Below are positions 1 to 8,410 of a DNA stretch of 14,921 nucleotides, piece by piece (the stretch's first letter is position 1; each line of letters begins with the position of its first letter). A program made the translations under genes and the position numbers. The notes under the pieces were generated by a model, which was not told the DNA's origin, ran no database searches, and worked only from the letters and a program-made list of their open reading frames with translations. The stretch covers positions 1 through 14,921 of the forward strand of contig JAYMGJ010000852.1 of NCBI GenBank assembly GCA_037178675.1, given 5' to 3'. This stretch comes from Scleroderma bovista (taxonomy: Eukaryota; Basidiomycota; Agaricomycetes; Boletales; Sclerodermataceae).

Positions 1-497
1 CTGGTCCAAAGCAGTTGCAACCGGTTTTTGAAAAACCGGTCCAAAACCACTCAAAACTGGTCCAAACCACTAAAAAACCAGGTTTTTTGCATTTTATTGA
101 TGTTTTTCACATCAAAGGTGTGTCAGATAGCATCTAAATACTATGTATACACTGTAGGAATTAGATACAAGTCATTACATATTTATCTGTGCCATACTTC
201 ATCTAAAAAGATCAATTTTACACCCCTTAAGACCCACTGCAGGCCAAAATTAGCCTGTAATATAGGGGGTTTTCTACCATATATGTATTGCTTACATAAT
301 GCGGTTGCAACTGGTTGCAACTGGTCTTTTTCATCATTCCCAAAAGTAGGCAACTGGCAACTGCAGTCCAGTTGTGACTGGTCCGGTCCAGTCCGGTTTC
401 CAGTCTTTTTGCAGTCCTATGGACTGGACTTTAAAACTCTAGCCTATAGTGTAGTAAGTACAAGAATAAGGTGGTAGAGTTGAAAAAAAAAACTCAC
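1..497. repeat. ACTGG/CCGGT-rich low-complexity repeat with a terminal A10 run
   Basis: This stretch is full of short, related words: CTGGTCCAAA, ACCGGTCCAAAACCACT, TTGCAACTGGT (two copies 10 bp apart near 305-325) and GTCCGGTCCAGTCCGG. Positions 20-40 form a palindrome (ten bases, one central G, ten bases). On the plus strand it ends with ten A at 483-492, directly next to the last readable transposase exon. The poly(A) could be the tail of a retroposon that truncated the transposase, but no target duplication can be seen because the left end lies outside the window. The open frame at 28-477 is low complexity and not a credible gene. Confidence 0.45.
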
Positions 498-2239
498 TGG
501 CTGTCAACGGTTTTCTCTGCATGGCGACCTATCCTGGCCAATATCCTTTTGAGTTCCTTGAAGAGGTGGTCGCCCCAAAGTCCCAGGTCGTCGAAGTGGA
601 GAACATCAAAGGAGAGCGTGCGGTGGGGATCCGAGTGATTGATGTGCCAGAATGCATTCTATATATGATTAGAGTTAAAGAAGCATGTAATAATATAGAA
701 GTGATCTAGAAAGACTTACCTCAATCGGCCGCAAACTATGTTGCCGCATCAGTTCATCTCCATCGCGGCGAGACTTCTTGTACAATTCGAAGTGTTCAAT
801 AGCACTCAAAGACGTGCGTAGAGGGTGGGATGTGGTGTGATCCTGCATCTGATTAGACGGTACCAGGCATACGGGACAGGGACAATGGGAATTAAGTCCC
901 TTTATCAGTGACATCACACACCTGTTAATAAATTCGATAAGTAGCGTTACATACAGCCCGGGAAACCACGCACTGTTCTTCATAGTCCGCAGATAAGATT
1001 AGAATAATTGGATACAGCCATCTCATGATACCTTCAAATGATTTGTACGCGAAACCGACTTTAGATAGGCCAATGATGCTGTCGAGCATTTTGAGGAACC
1101 CCTCATGCCATATGACCTGTTTTAAGTTTGTGTATGTGAGCTTCCCATCATTGTCTGAATCTCCAGGGACCTGGTTTGGATTGAAGACACCAGTTAGTGT
1201 CACTTGCTGAATAAAATGTAGTGACGTACGATAGGGAGCCAGCCCACGAGTTGACCTCCTCCGAGACCATGGTTACTGTTCCGAATATCGACAGGGAGGT
1301 TTGCACACCGTGCAATGACAGGGTAGGCCTTGACCTTTCCAGATGATGATAAGTGAGATTTATCTGTGTAGAGGATGAATGTGAATGGCGCCGCATTTTC
1401 TCCTGGTAGATCAGACTTATTCAAGAACCAAATATAACATCGACATTAGTGACAACATGATATATTGCTAGTACAACAATATGTGCATACTTGGATGTTC
1501 CACCACCGATCCCCTGTCCAAGGCTCATCAAAAAAGCGCTCAAAGCGCTCTCCATTGTGCTTGTACAAGCGCTGGGCATCCCACATGAAATGAGGTTGAA
1601 GAAAAGGGTCATTGAGGAGATCCATAGCCCAATCCCAGAGGGGGCGGAAGTAAACGTCGAACTCGAGGTCTTGCTTCTGATGCTGAACATTGACAACCTG
1701 CTTCTTGAACTATTTAACATGAGAACTTGTTTTTCCAGTTCACGCGAGCCCCGAAATCAAATCAGATTCCACTTACCGGGGTCATCAATTTGGCCACACG
1801 ATTCCAGGCTTCCATGACATCGTGGTGAGACTGGAGAGTTAACTTAGCCTCACCCTTGCAAAGCTTTTGTATAAGGGTGAGGAGTCTGTTTGTCTGGTCC
1901 TTATTGAGGGCCAATTTGTGCGCGATTTCAGAGAACTCAAAGTCTGCAAGCATTTGGAAGGGGTGCCAAGGTTCCGAATTGTCGTCAATAAGAGACCGGG
2001 GCACGTCACCATGCTGAGAACGATCAAACTTCGAGAACGAGTCAACGGTCGTGGGACGGCCGCTTTTGGGATGGAATTCGGTTTTGAAGGAGTTGGGCTG
2101 GACGTTGGCAGAGGAAGGACCAGGAGCTGAGAAGCGTGATGTGCTCTCATCCAACAAGGCATCAGGGATAGCGCCAGGAATACTGGCCATGCTGGTATCA
2201 GAAATGGAGCCTACACAAACATTAATGTGTGTGAAAAAA

Positions 2240-2467
2240 CATCTCAAACTAGATACCTACGCTGGTGGAAATCAAAGCCGCTCACCGCAGCATCGTCGGC
2301 TCCAAGGTCTGACACTGGGACCTCTGCAAATGTCTTCAGATCAAGATGAAGGGGTGCATCTCAAACTAGATACTTACGCTGGTAGAAATCAGAACCACTC
2401 ACCGCAGCATCAGCTCCAAGGTCCACTGAGACCTCTGCAAGTGTCTCCAGATTGGGATGAAGGGGTG
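2240..2467 (-). repeat. Imperfect tandem duplication (117 bp + 111 bp) with duplicated splice donor
   Basis: Unit A is 2240-2356 and unit B is 2357-2467. They align along their whole length with two 3-nt gaps and scattered substitutions. A third start (CATC) appears at 2468 just before the LTR. On the minus strand each unit carries the same coding stretch (encoding LGAD(D)AAVSG.DF.Q) and a splice donor (GTAAGT at 2377-2372, GTAGGT at 2260-2255). The duplication thus copied an exon with its donor inside the transposase gene. In the model used here the first half of unit A, in transcription order, lies in the intron 2377-2324. Confidence 0.75.
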
Positions 2468-2468
2468 C

Positions 2469-2473
2469 ATCGT
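2469..2473. repeat. Target site duplication (left), ATCGT
   Basis: The five bases ATCGT before the 5' LTR equal the five bases after the 3' LTR (8780-8784). This fixes the ends of the retrotransposon and shows a single integration event. Confidence 0.93.
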
Positions 2474-2816
2474 TGTTACGGTCCGACTTTTTATCTTATC
2501 TTATCTTAGTGTACAGCCCCTATCTTATCTACCTAGTCTAGACCTGTACCTCGTGCTGTACATGCTGCCACCCTTGACATCATTACGCATAGCCTTAGCT
2601 CCACAGTGATGTCATTACATAGCCTTCTACCTGCACGTAGCCTCATGGATAGCCTCGCGTAGCCCTTGTGTATAGTAGTATATATACCATGCAATCAAGC
2701 ACCCAGAGGCTCCCCATTCAAGCTCATCTTGGGTCTTTGCTCTAGATACTCGCGTCCTATCCTCTTAGAGTCTTAGCGTGTGGTCGGGTCCTTGGTGTTT
2801 GCCTAGGGTCGTCTCA
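2474..2816 (+). repeat. 5' LTR
   Basis: The LTR is 343 bp, TGTTAC...GTCTCA. It differs from the 3' LTR by seven substitutions (positions 2480, 2563, 2667, 2689, 2720, 2751, 2753) and lacks 26 bp present in the 3' LTR. The loss can be placed between two copies of TTATCT. It carries a TATA box at 2679-2686 and the predicted RNA start near 2716. Confidence 0.95.
2679..2686 (+). promoter_or_regulatory. TATA box of the 5' LTR promoter
   Basis: TATATATA lies about 37 bp upstream of the CA initiator-like dinucleotide at 2715-2716. That A is also the first base of the 11-mer complementary to the primer site, which independently supports an RNA start at about 2716. Confidence 0.6.
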
Positions 2817-2818
2817 CC

Positions 2819-2829
2819 TGAGCTCGAAT
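2819..2829 (+). promoter_or_regulatory. Primer binding site, self-priming type
   Basis: TGAGCTCGAAT begins two bases after the 5' LTR. Its exact reverse complement, ATTCGAGCTCA, occurs in the 3' LTR at 8679-8689. In the 5' LTR (2716-2726) it occurs with one CpG mutation (A2720). No TGG, the complement of a tRNA CCA end, is present at this place. Tf1 of fission yeast and sushi-type elements prime reverse transcription with the first ~11 nt of their own RNA folded onto such a site. The length, place and complementarity all fit that mechanism. The function is inferred, not shown. Confidence 0.75.
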
Positions 2830-3628
2830 CTAAACCATCTACTTGTTCTTCCACGCGCTGTTCCCCAGCTTAGTAAAGGGAAACTATACCCGGACTCCAG
2901 GGTTAAGGAGCTTCATCTTCACACCTTCCGTTTCGTTCACGGCCAGCCTTTAGTGCCGTTCCCGTAGTGCTTCGGCATTGGGAGTTTTAGCACCGCTTCC
3001 TTTACGTACTGTACACCAGCCCAGGGTCGTGCCTGGTGTCTGAAGGTCGGCGCCCATTCAAGAGAGGTTCACAGCCTCAAGGCGATTGAGACATACGTAC
3101 TCAGTAGTTCCTGCGTCCGTGCAGAGGTAGACCTTGTGATCTGCAGCCACTAGCCATTTGTTCTTTGCATAGCTGTGCCACTGCCCTGACCCGGCGAGCG
3201 CGACAGGCGAACAAAGTCTTACACTTAGTTTAGTGGAACACCTGTGGGGATCTAGTCCCAAGTAATCTTACTCCTACGTCACCCCTTACATTAGTCACCA
3301 TACCTTACCACTTCCCTCGTCACCTCGTCGAAGTCAACAGGAGCGCTTGGCGATCATCTACGGTCCCCGCCCTGACACCCTTGTCAAAATACAGGAAAGG
3401 GAGTCAGCGATTGAAGAAGAGTTTCAGTTTACCAACGCTGTTGCCGCCTACAGTCGCCTTGTGAGCGACCTCGAAATCCAAGTCCTCCTCGGCTTCCACT
3501 GTTCCCTTCCTGTCCCGCCCCTGCCAGACCTCCTGCTCGCTCGCCGCCGCACGTTCCAGTCCTCCCACCTCTGACCGGTTAAACAAAGACCTACCCCCTA
3601 TTCCCATCTCCACCCCTACTAGGTCGTC
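2830..3628 (+). other. Untranslated leader of the retrotransposon
   Basis: About 800 bp separate the primer site from the gag ATG. I see no known motif apart from one upstream open frame (3347-3574). In Tf1-type elements the leader normally holds packaging and cyclization signals. None can be named from the sequence alone. Confidence 0.5.
3347..3574 (+). CDS. Upstream ORF in the leader, unrecognised
   Basis: This 75-codon frame opens with a TTG at 3347; there is no ATG at its start. It is in the same frame as the first part of gag, separated from it by a TGA (3572-3574) and a TAG shortly before the gag ATG. The N-terminal half has a charged stretch (VKIQERESAIEEEF) and looks protein-like, while the C-terminal half is Pro/Leu-rich. 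I do not recognise a family. It could be a decayed N-terminal extension of gag, an element-specific small protein, or chance. Confidence 0.25.
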   Translation: MAIIYGPRPDTLVKIQERESAIEEEFQFTNAVAAYSRLVSDLEIQVLLGFHCSLPVPPLPDLLLARRRTFQSSHL

Positions 3629-4626
3629 ATGGCAGACCTCAACCAGCTCCTTGGACAGCTTATCCAGGGGCAAATTAACCTCCAAGCACATATCGCGGCC
3701 CTTGCGGCTGCACAGCCTCAGCCTGCACCGCCGCTGCGCAAGAAGGTGGTCGCAGATCCCGGGAGTTATGACGGCTCCCCGCAGAAGTTTCATGAGTGGT
3801 GGTCTAAGGTCAAGATCTGGTTACAGATCTCAATGGAGGGGGCAACCGACGCCCAGGTCACCACTGTGGTACTCTCTCATCTTACTGGCCCGAAAGCTGG
3901 TCGGTGGGCTCAAGTCCGTCTGGACAGCTGCATGGCGGCAGCCCAGGCCCTTGCCAACGCCCTGCCTGTCCCAGCCGGACAACCCGCGCCCCCCCAGCAT
4001 GGCCTGCTTGGGATGACTTCTCAGAGGAGATAGAAAGGTTCTTTCTCCCCGGTAACAACGCCGAGTGGGCACGTGCCCAGCTTCTCCGCCTTAGGCAGGG
4101 CCCGAGGCAGAGAATAGATGATTTCCTAGCGCAGTTCGAGGTGCTCAAAAACCAAGGTGGCTGCGTAGATGATTACGCTCGCGATCTGCTCGAACGCGCG
4201 CTCCAGAGGAAACTCTTGGAGCAGATCTATATACAGGGGATGCATCGGGACACGTATGTCCGACTTGCAAACTCTGCTCGTGCAATGGGAAGAGCCCAGG
4301 AACTCTTTCTCATCAACCTCCAAGGGCAAGGCTCAGCCCGGTATTACCAGGGCCAAAACTATTCGTCTTCAGCCGCATCTGGGAGTGGTGTCCCTATGGA
4401 TATAGGTGCCGCTGAAACAAACCAGCAAAGGGGTAAAGGGCCCCAATGCTACAATTGCCAACTATTTGGCCACATCGCACGTGAGTGCACAAAACCGCGC
4501 CGCCCTCATCGTGGGCAACCACAAGCACGTGCAACACAAGCCCAGCCGGAGGATGACCGGCTAAATGCAGTCAGAGGAATGATGTTTGCAGAAATGCAGG
4601 CATTTTTCAAAGATTTAAAAGATTAG
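3629..4626 (+). pseudogene. gag: Gag (capsid and nucleocapsid), frame-disrupted at a C7 run
   Basis: Gag forms the virus-like particle and binds the element RNA. Translation starts at ATG 3629 (MADLNQLLGQLIQG). The frame follows capsid-like sequence (SYDGSPQKFHEWWSKVKIWL) up to the C run at 3989-3995. The rest of the capsid (DDFSEEIERFFLPGNNAEWA) continues in the -1 frame to the TAG at 4624-4626. A CCHC zinc knuckle (C-x2-C-x4-H-x4-C; CYNCQLFGHIAREC) sits at 4447-4488. The combined length, about 330 residues, is usual for the group. The likely cause is loss of one C from a run of eight; a sequencing error in the homopolymer or true -1 slippage are alternatives. The 3' end overlaps the pol frame and carries the gag-pol frameshift signal. 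Confidence 0.85.
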
Positions 4627-4656
4627 TGAGGGAGGATAAATCGGGCATCCTCGCTC
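4614..4656 (+). promoter_or_regulatory. Programmed -1 ribosomal frameshift signal between gag and pol
   Basis: The heptamer T TTA AAA (4614-4620) is in the correct gag phase (codons TTA, AAA) for a X XXY YYZ -1 slip. After a 7-nt spacer that contains the gag stop, a stem-loop can form: 4628-4630 with 4654-4656, a G-G mismatch, then GAGGAT (4632-4637) with ATCCTC (4647-4652), loop 4638-4646. A -1 slip leads straight into the pol frame, which is open there. Heptamer, spacer and structure all match known -1 sites. Confidence 0.75.
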
Positions 4657-7600
4657 TCGAGTCTTCTTTGGACTTAGCTGTACGTATACTGGACTATAGA
4701 CTTTCTCGTGCTACTACTCCTGCAGTGCAGGAAATATTTAAATACCGCGTTGCTTTGCTACGTACAAAAATAGCGAAAACCCACAAAAAAGTGTCTTCAG
4801 TAGTTTCTCCTGTTTCTGTTTCTCCTTCTCGCTACTCTGTGTTGTCTGTTGATACTGTGGACTATGACTCGGACTGTACTACACCTTCTAAGGGGGTCCC
4901 TGCAAAGGGCTCGGCGCCGGAAGTAAAATCGAGCGTGCTTAATTCCCGATCGAATAAAAATATTTCTTCTCCTTCTTTGGCATCTAAGGAACCGGAAAGT
5001 CCCGCCGGCAACTTGGAAGTTCACATGGACTTACGAAGGTCCTTCACAATGGAACGTGAAGTGACGGTACCGGTCTGCATCCGTGGACCGCTTAACACTA
5101 TTAAAGTAGACGCTCTGCTAGACAGTGGCGCTACTGGTTGCTTTGTTGACAAGAGCTGGGCTCTTGATCGACGGCTTCAGTTATCTAAGCTGGTGAAACC
5201 CGTCCCGGTGCTTAACGTAGATGGCACTAGGAATCAGGAGGGTGACATCACGCATTATGTATTGTTGACAGTCGGTATTGGAAAACATGCTGAAAAGCTG
5301 TGGTGTGCCGTCACGTGCCTTGGAAAAGTGCCACTTATCCTTGGCCACACCTGGCTTCAGAAGCACAATCCCGATATAGATTGGGTAACTGGCCAAGTTA
5401 ATTTAACTAGGTGTCCTCCAGAGTGCAAGTCACTCTTAGAGACACGCTTTGCTAAATTATTACGAGAAAACGAATCTCAGGAAACTTGGGTACAAGCTTT
5501 GAAAGCTCATGAATCAAAGGTCACTATTGATGAGTCGACCCTAGAGGAAGCTCAGAAGCAGGTCCCTAGAGAGTACTGGGAGTTCTTAGACGTATTTAGT
5601 AAAAGGTCGTCGGAGCGCATGCCACTAAGAAAACCTTGGGATCATGGAATTGATCTAAAAAAAGACTTCCCGCCCAAAAAGGGAAGACTAATTCCGCTCT
5701 CTGTTGATGAACAAAAAGAAGTCAAATCATTCCTTGATGATCAACTCGCTAAAGGATACATTCGGCCTTCTATTAGTCAACAGACGTCACCAGTCTTCTT
5801 TATCCCAAAAAAGGACGGTAAAAAGCGCATGGTACAGGATTACCGTTACGTAAACGACTGGACGATTAAAAATAACTATCCGCTGCCACTTATCTCTCAG
5901 CTTGTTGACAAGCTTAAGGGTTGTAAGCTCTTCACGAAAATGGATCTTCGTTGGGGCTACAACAATGTGAGGATTCACAAAGGCGATGAGTGGAAAGCTG
6001 TGTTTGTAACGCACAAAGGGGCTTTTGAGCCGTTAGTTATGTACTTCGGTCTCTGTAATTCACCCGCGACATTCCAGAAAATGATGAATGAGATCTTCCA
6101 CGATATGTCAGATGTCTGCGTGGTGTATATCGACGACCTTATGATATTTACGGATACGGACGGTCAGGAAAAGCATGATAGAATCGTGCTGGAAGTTTTG
6201 AAACGTTTACGTGATAACAATTTGTTTGTCAAACCCGAGAAGTGTCGCTTCAGAGTCACCGAAGTCGACTTCCTCAGAATGATTGTGTCACGTGAGGGTA
6301 TCAAGATGGACCCTGAGAAAGTTAGTGCTATTTTGAAGTGGCCTGAGCCAACGAACGTAAAGCAGGTTCACGCGTTCCTAGGTCTCGGCAACTTCTATAG
6401 ACGCTTCATTAAAGATTATGCGATCATGGCTAGGCCCATGACGGACCTTGCGTGTAAAGATACAGTATTTAACTTTGGAGAAAAGGAACGCGCTGCGTTT
6501 GAGGCTTTGAAAGCCGCCTTTACTCGTGCTCCGGTACTTCAGTACCCCGACCAGGACCGCAAATTCCGCCTCGAAACCGATGCGTCTGAGTTCGCCGTCG
6601 GGGGAGTGATATCCATGAAGTGTGAAGACGGCGAATTCAGACCCGTTGTGTACATGTCACATTCCATGACACCTCCAGAACGAAACTATCCTATTCACGA
6701 TAAAGAAATGCTGGCCATCATAAAAGCAACTGAGGCCTGGCGCCATTATCTCGAGGCCACTCCTTATGCCTTTGAGATCTACACGGACCATCATAATTTA
6801 ACGTACTTTACCAAGTCACAGAACCTGTCTAAGCGACAAGCGCGCTGGCAGATGTGGATGACGCGGTTTAACTATTCACTTATCTATAAAAAGGGAACCC
6901 AGATGCACGTTGCAGATCCGCTTAGCAGGCGATCGGACCATTACATATCCAGTTCCGATGACAATAAGGACCAGGTCCTGTTGAACCCGGTATCTATTAA
7001 ACTGATGGACGTCACAGATCAGACTTACGAAGAGCGACAGTCGCTCATTACGAACTTTCACGATACTCCTGTTGCTGGTCATAAAGGAGTAAAAGCTACA
7101 TATAATGTGCTCAGGAAGCATTATTCTTGGAAAGGGATGAAAGAGCAGATTCAAACCTATGTGAAGCACTGTCAAAAGTGCCAACAGTCCAAGGTGTCAA
7201 ATCAAAAGACTTCTGGAAGTCTTGTTCCTCTCCCTACCCCTAGCGGCCCGTGGCTTGATGTCACTATGGACTTTACCGAGATGCCGGAATCCCTCGGTTA
7301 CAATTATATATTAGTCGTGGTTGATCGGTTCTCCAAGGAGGTCGTGTTTGTGCCTTGCACTAAGGAGGAAACCGCCCTGTCAACTGCTGAGTTATTTAGA
7401 GATCATGTCTGGTGTCAGCATGGACTTCCGTCTTCCATTGTGTCAGACCGTGGATTGGTCTTTGCAAGCAACTTCCTGGGGGAGTTGTATAGACTCTTAG
7501 GCATTAAAAGGAAAATGTCTACGGCATTTCACCCTCAGACCGATGGTCAAATGGAGCGGTTGAACCGCGAAATTAGTCAGTATCTCCGAACCTACATGAA

Positions 7601-8399
7601 TGATCGTCAGAGCGAGTGGGCTAAGTGGATCAAGATTGCCCAGTTCATTTGGAACAACACGGTTTCGGAGGTAACCACTGATTCACCGTTTGGAATTACC
7701 CGGAGTTATTCCCCTCGTATGGGTGTTGAGCCGGTCGACACAGTAGCCCCAGCAGCTAAAGACTTTGCCGCCGTATTTAATAAAGTCGTTGAGTCTTCTG
7801 AGAAGGCAAAACGTAATATGAAGCTTCAGGCGGATAAGCACAGGAATCCCACCCCAGACTATGTTGTAGGCCAACAAGTTTGGCTTTCTACAAACAACCT
7901 TCGTATGCTAAATCGTGCTTCTAAGAAGCTTACAGAGAAGTGGATCGGTCCCTATGAGGTCACTCGCATAACCCCAAATGCGGTCGAGCTTAAGCTCCCG
8001 AAAACTCTTCGGATTCACCCGGTTGTGAATGTGTCACGAGTGAAACCTTATTTAGGTCCTCTTCCCGGTCAGCCTGTATCTCGGCCCGGTCCGGTACATG
8101 TTTCTGAAGAACGCGATGAGGAGTATGAAGTGGACTATATCATAGCTTCTCGTATTTATAAAAGACAACTCCAGTATCTGGTACACTGGAAAGGATACGA
8201 AGAACACGAAAGAACATGGGAACCCTCGTCGAATTTGAAGAATTCTCCTCTGGTAGTTGAGCACTTTTATCAAGAAAACCCCTCTGCTCCTCAGAAACTT
8301 CGTATGGCCCAAGTGGACTTTGACTCGTTATTTAGTCGTATCCCCAAAAACCTCACAGTTTGCGACGCTCAGTTCTGCAGTCTGGAATCCTGCACCTGA
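4620..8399 (+). CDS. pol: Pol polyprotein: protease, reverse transcriptase, RNase H, integrase, chromodomain
   Basis: Residues are counted from the GTG at 4626. The protease active site DSG is at 166-168. RT has catalytic D440 (KMDLRWGYN) and YIDD at 501-504, with FGLCNSPATFQ between. RNase H has D652 (TDAS), E694 (DKEM) and D721 (TDHHN). The integrase zinc finger is H812, H819, C849, C852, and the catalytic triad is D882, D941, E977 with 35 residues between the last two (DD35E). A GPY/F-type module lies near 1108. A chromodomain (YEVDYIIASRIY...LVHWKGY...TWEP) spans about 1167-1218. The frame is open to the TGA at 8397-8399, and all catalytic residues are present. I see no ATG near the start, so expression most likely depends on the -1 frameshift at 4614. 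Chromodomains steer integration to marked chromatin in this group. A Gly to Arg change in the usually conserved FLGMIVS string (FLRMIVS here) is the only oddity noticed. Confidence 0.95.
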   Translation, partial: RLVREDKSGILALESSLDLAVRILDYRLSRATTPAVQEIFKYRVALLRTKIAKTHKKVSSVVSPVSVSPSRYSVLSVDTVDYDSDCTTPSKGVPAKGSAPEVKSSVLNSRSNKNISSPSLASKEPESPAGNLEVHMDLRRSFTMEREVTVPVCIRGPLNTIKVDALLDSGATGCFVDKSWALDRRLQLSKLVKPVPVLNVDGTRNQEGDITHYVLLTVGIGKHAEKLWCAVTCLGKVPLILGHTWLQKHNPDIDWVTGQVNLTRCPPECKSLLETRFAKLLRENESQETWVQALKAHESKVTIDESTLEEAQKQVPREYWEFLDVFSKRSSERMPLRKPWDHGIDLKKDFPPKKGRLIPLSVDEQKEVKSFLDDQLAKGYIRPSISQQTSPVFFIPKKDGKKRMVQDYRYVNDWTIKNNYPLPLISQLVDKLKGCKLFTKMDLRWGYNNVRIHKGDEWKAVFVTHKGAFEPLVMYFGLCNSPATFQKMMNEIFHDMSDVCVVYIDDLMIFTDTDGQEKHDRIVLEVLKRLRDNNLFVKPEKCRFRVTEVDFLRMIVSREGIKMDPEKVSAILKWPEPTNVKQVHAFLGLGNFYRRFIKDYAIMARPMTDLACKDTVFNFGEKERAAFEALKAAFTRAPVLQYPDQDRKFRLETDASEFAVGGVISMKCEDGEFRPVVYMSHSMTPPERNYPIHDKEMLAIIKATEAWRHYLEATPYAFEIYTDHHNLTYFTKSQNLSKRQARWQMWMTRFNYSLIYKKGTQMHVADPLSRRSDHYISSSDDNKDQVLLNPVSIKLMDVTDQTYEERQSLITNFHDTPVAGHKGVKATYNVLRKHYSWKGMKEQIQTYVKHCQKCQQSKVSNQKTSGSLVPLPTPSGPWLDVTMDFTEMPESLGYNYILVVVDRFSKEVVFVPCTKEETALSTAELFRDHVWCQHGLPSSIVSDRGLVFASNFLGELYRLLGIKRKMSTAFHPQTDGQMERLNREISQYLRTYMNDRQSEWAKWIKIAQFIWNNTVSEVTTDSPFGITRSYSPRMGVEPVDTVAPAAKDFAAVFNKVVESSEKAKRNMKLQADKHRNPTPDYVVGQQVWLSTNNLRMLNRASKKLTEKWIGPYEVTRITPNAVELKLPKTLRIHPVVNVSRVKPYLGPLPGQPVSRPGPVHVSEERDEEYEVDYIIASRIYKRQLQYLVHWKGYEEHERTWEPSSNLKNSPLVVEHFYQENPSAPQKLRMAQVDFDSLFSRIPKNLTVCDAQFCSLESCT

Positions 8400-8410
8400 G
8401 GGGGGAGTAG
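8398..8410 (+). promoter_or_regulatory. Polypurine tract
   Basis: GAGGGGGGAGTAG lies directly before the 3' LTR and overlaps the pol stop codon. A purine run in this place primes plus-strand DNA synthesis in LTR elements. Confidence 0.8.

Larger units (their letters stand above)
498..2473 (-). pseudogene. Plavaka-like (KDZ) transposase, middle and 3' exons, interrupted by LTR retrotransposon
   Basis: This minus-strand gene encodes a DDE-type transposase of the fungal Plavaka group. I join these exons, in order of transcription: 2473-2378, 2323-2261, 2210-1777, 1709-1491, 1415-1230, 1170-974, 921-720 and 658-498. The introns are 50-75 bp, each with GT..AG (GTAAGT, GTAGGT, GTAAGT, GTATGC, GTACGT, GTGCGT, GTAAGT), and all phases fit without a stop. 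Family-typical strings include YFRPLWDWAMDLL, MWDAQRLYKHNGERFERFFD, ILYTDKSHLSS, YPVIARCANLPVDIRN, WLYPIILILSADYEEQC, CPCPVCLVP and SDPHRTLSFDVLH. The Asp in YTDKSHL and the Asp in LSFDVLH are candidate catalytic residues (inference from the family). The frame stops at a good donor (GTGAGT, minus strand from 497), but no matching next exon follows, so the C-terminal part is missing. The 5' exons lie beyond the retrotransposon at 8785-9142. Confidence 0.85.

Noticed and set aside
28..477. 149-codon plus-strand open frame
   Set aside because: It lies wholly in the low-complexity repeat, with no family-like sequence; judged chance.
2051..2509. 152-codon plus-strand frame crossing into the 5' LTR
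   Set aside because: It is antisense to the well-supported transposase exons and owes its length to the tandem duplication.
2817..2840. Standard tRNA primer site after the gypsy 5' LTR
   Set aside because: There is no TGG near the LTR end, and the reverse complement does not give a convincing tRNA T-arm.
4626..4628. GTG as a true pol start codon
   Set aside because: The pol frame is open upstream into gag and a -1 frameshift signal explains its expression; GTG only marks the first codon after the gag stop.
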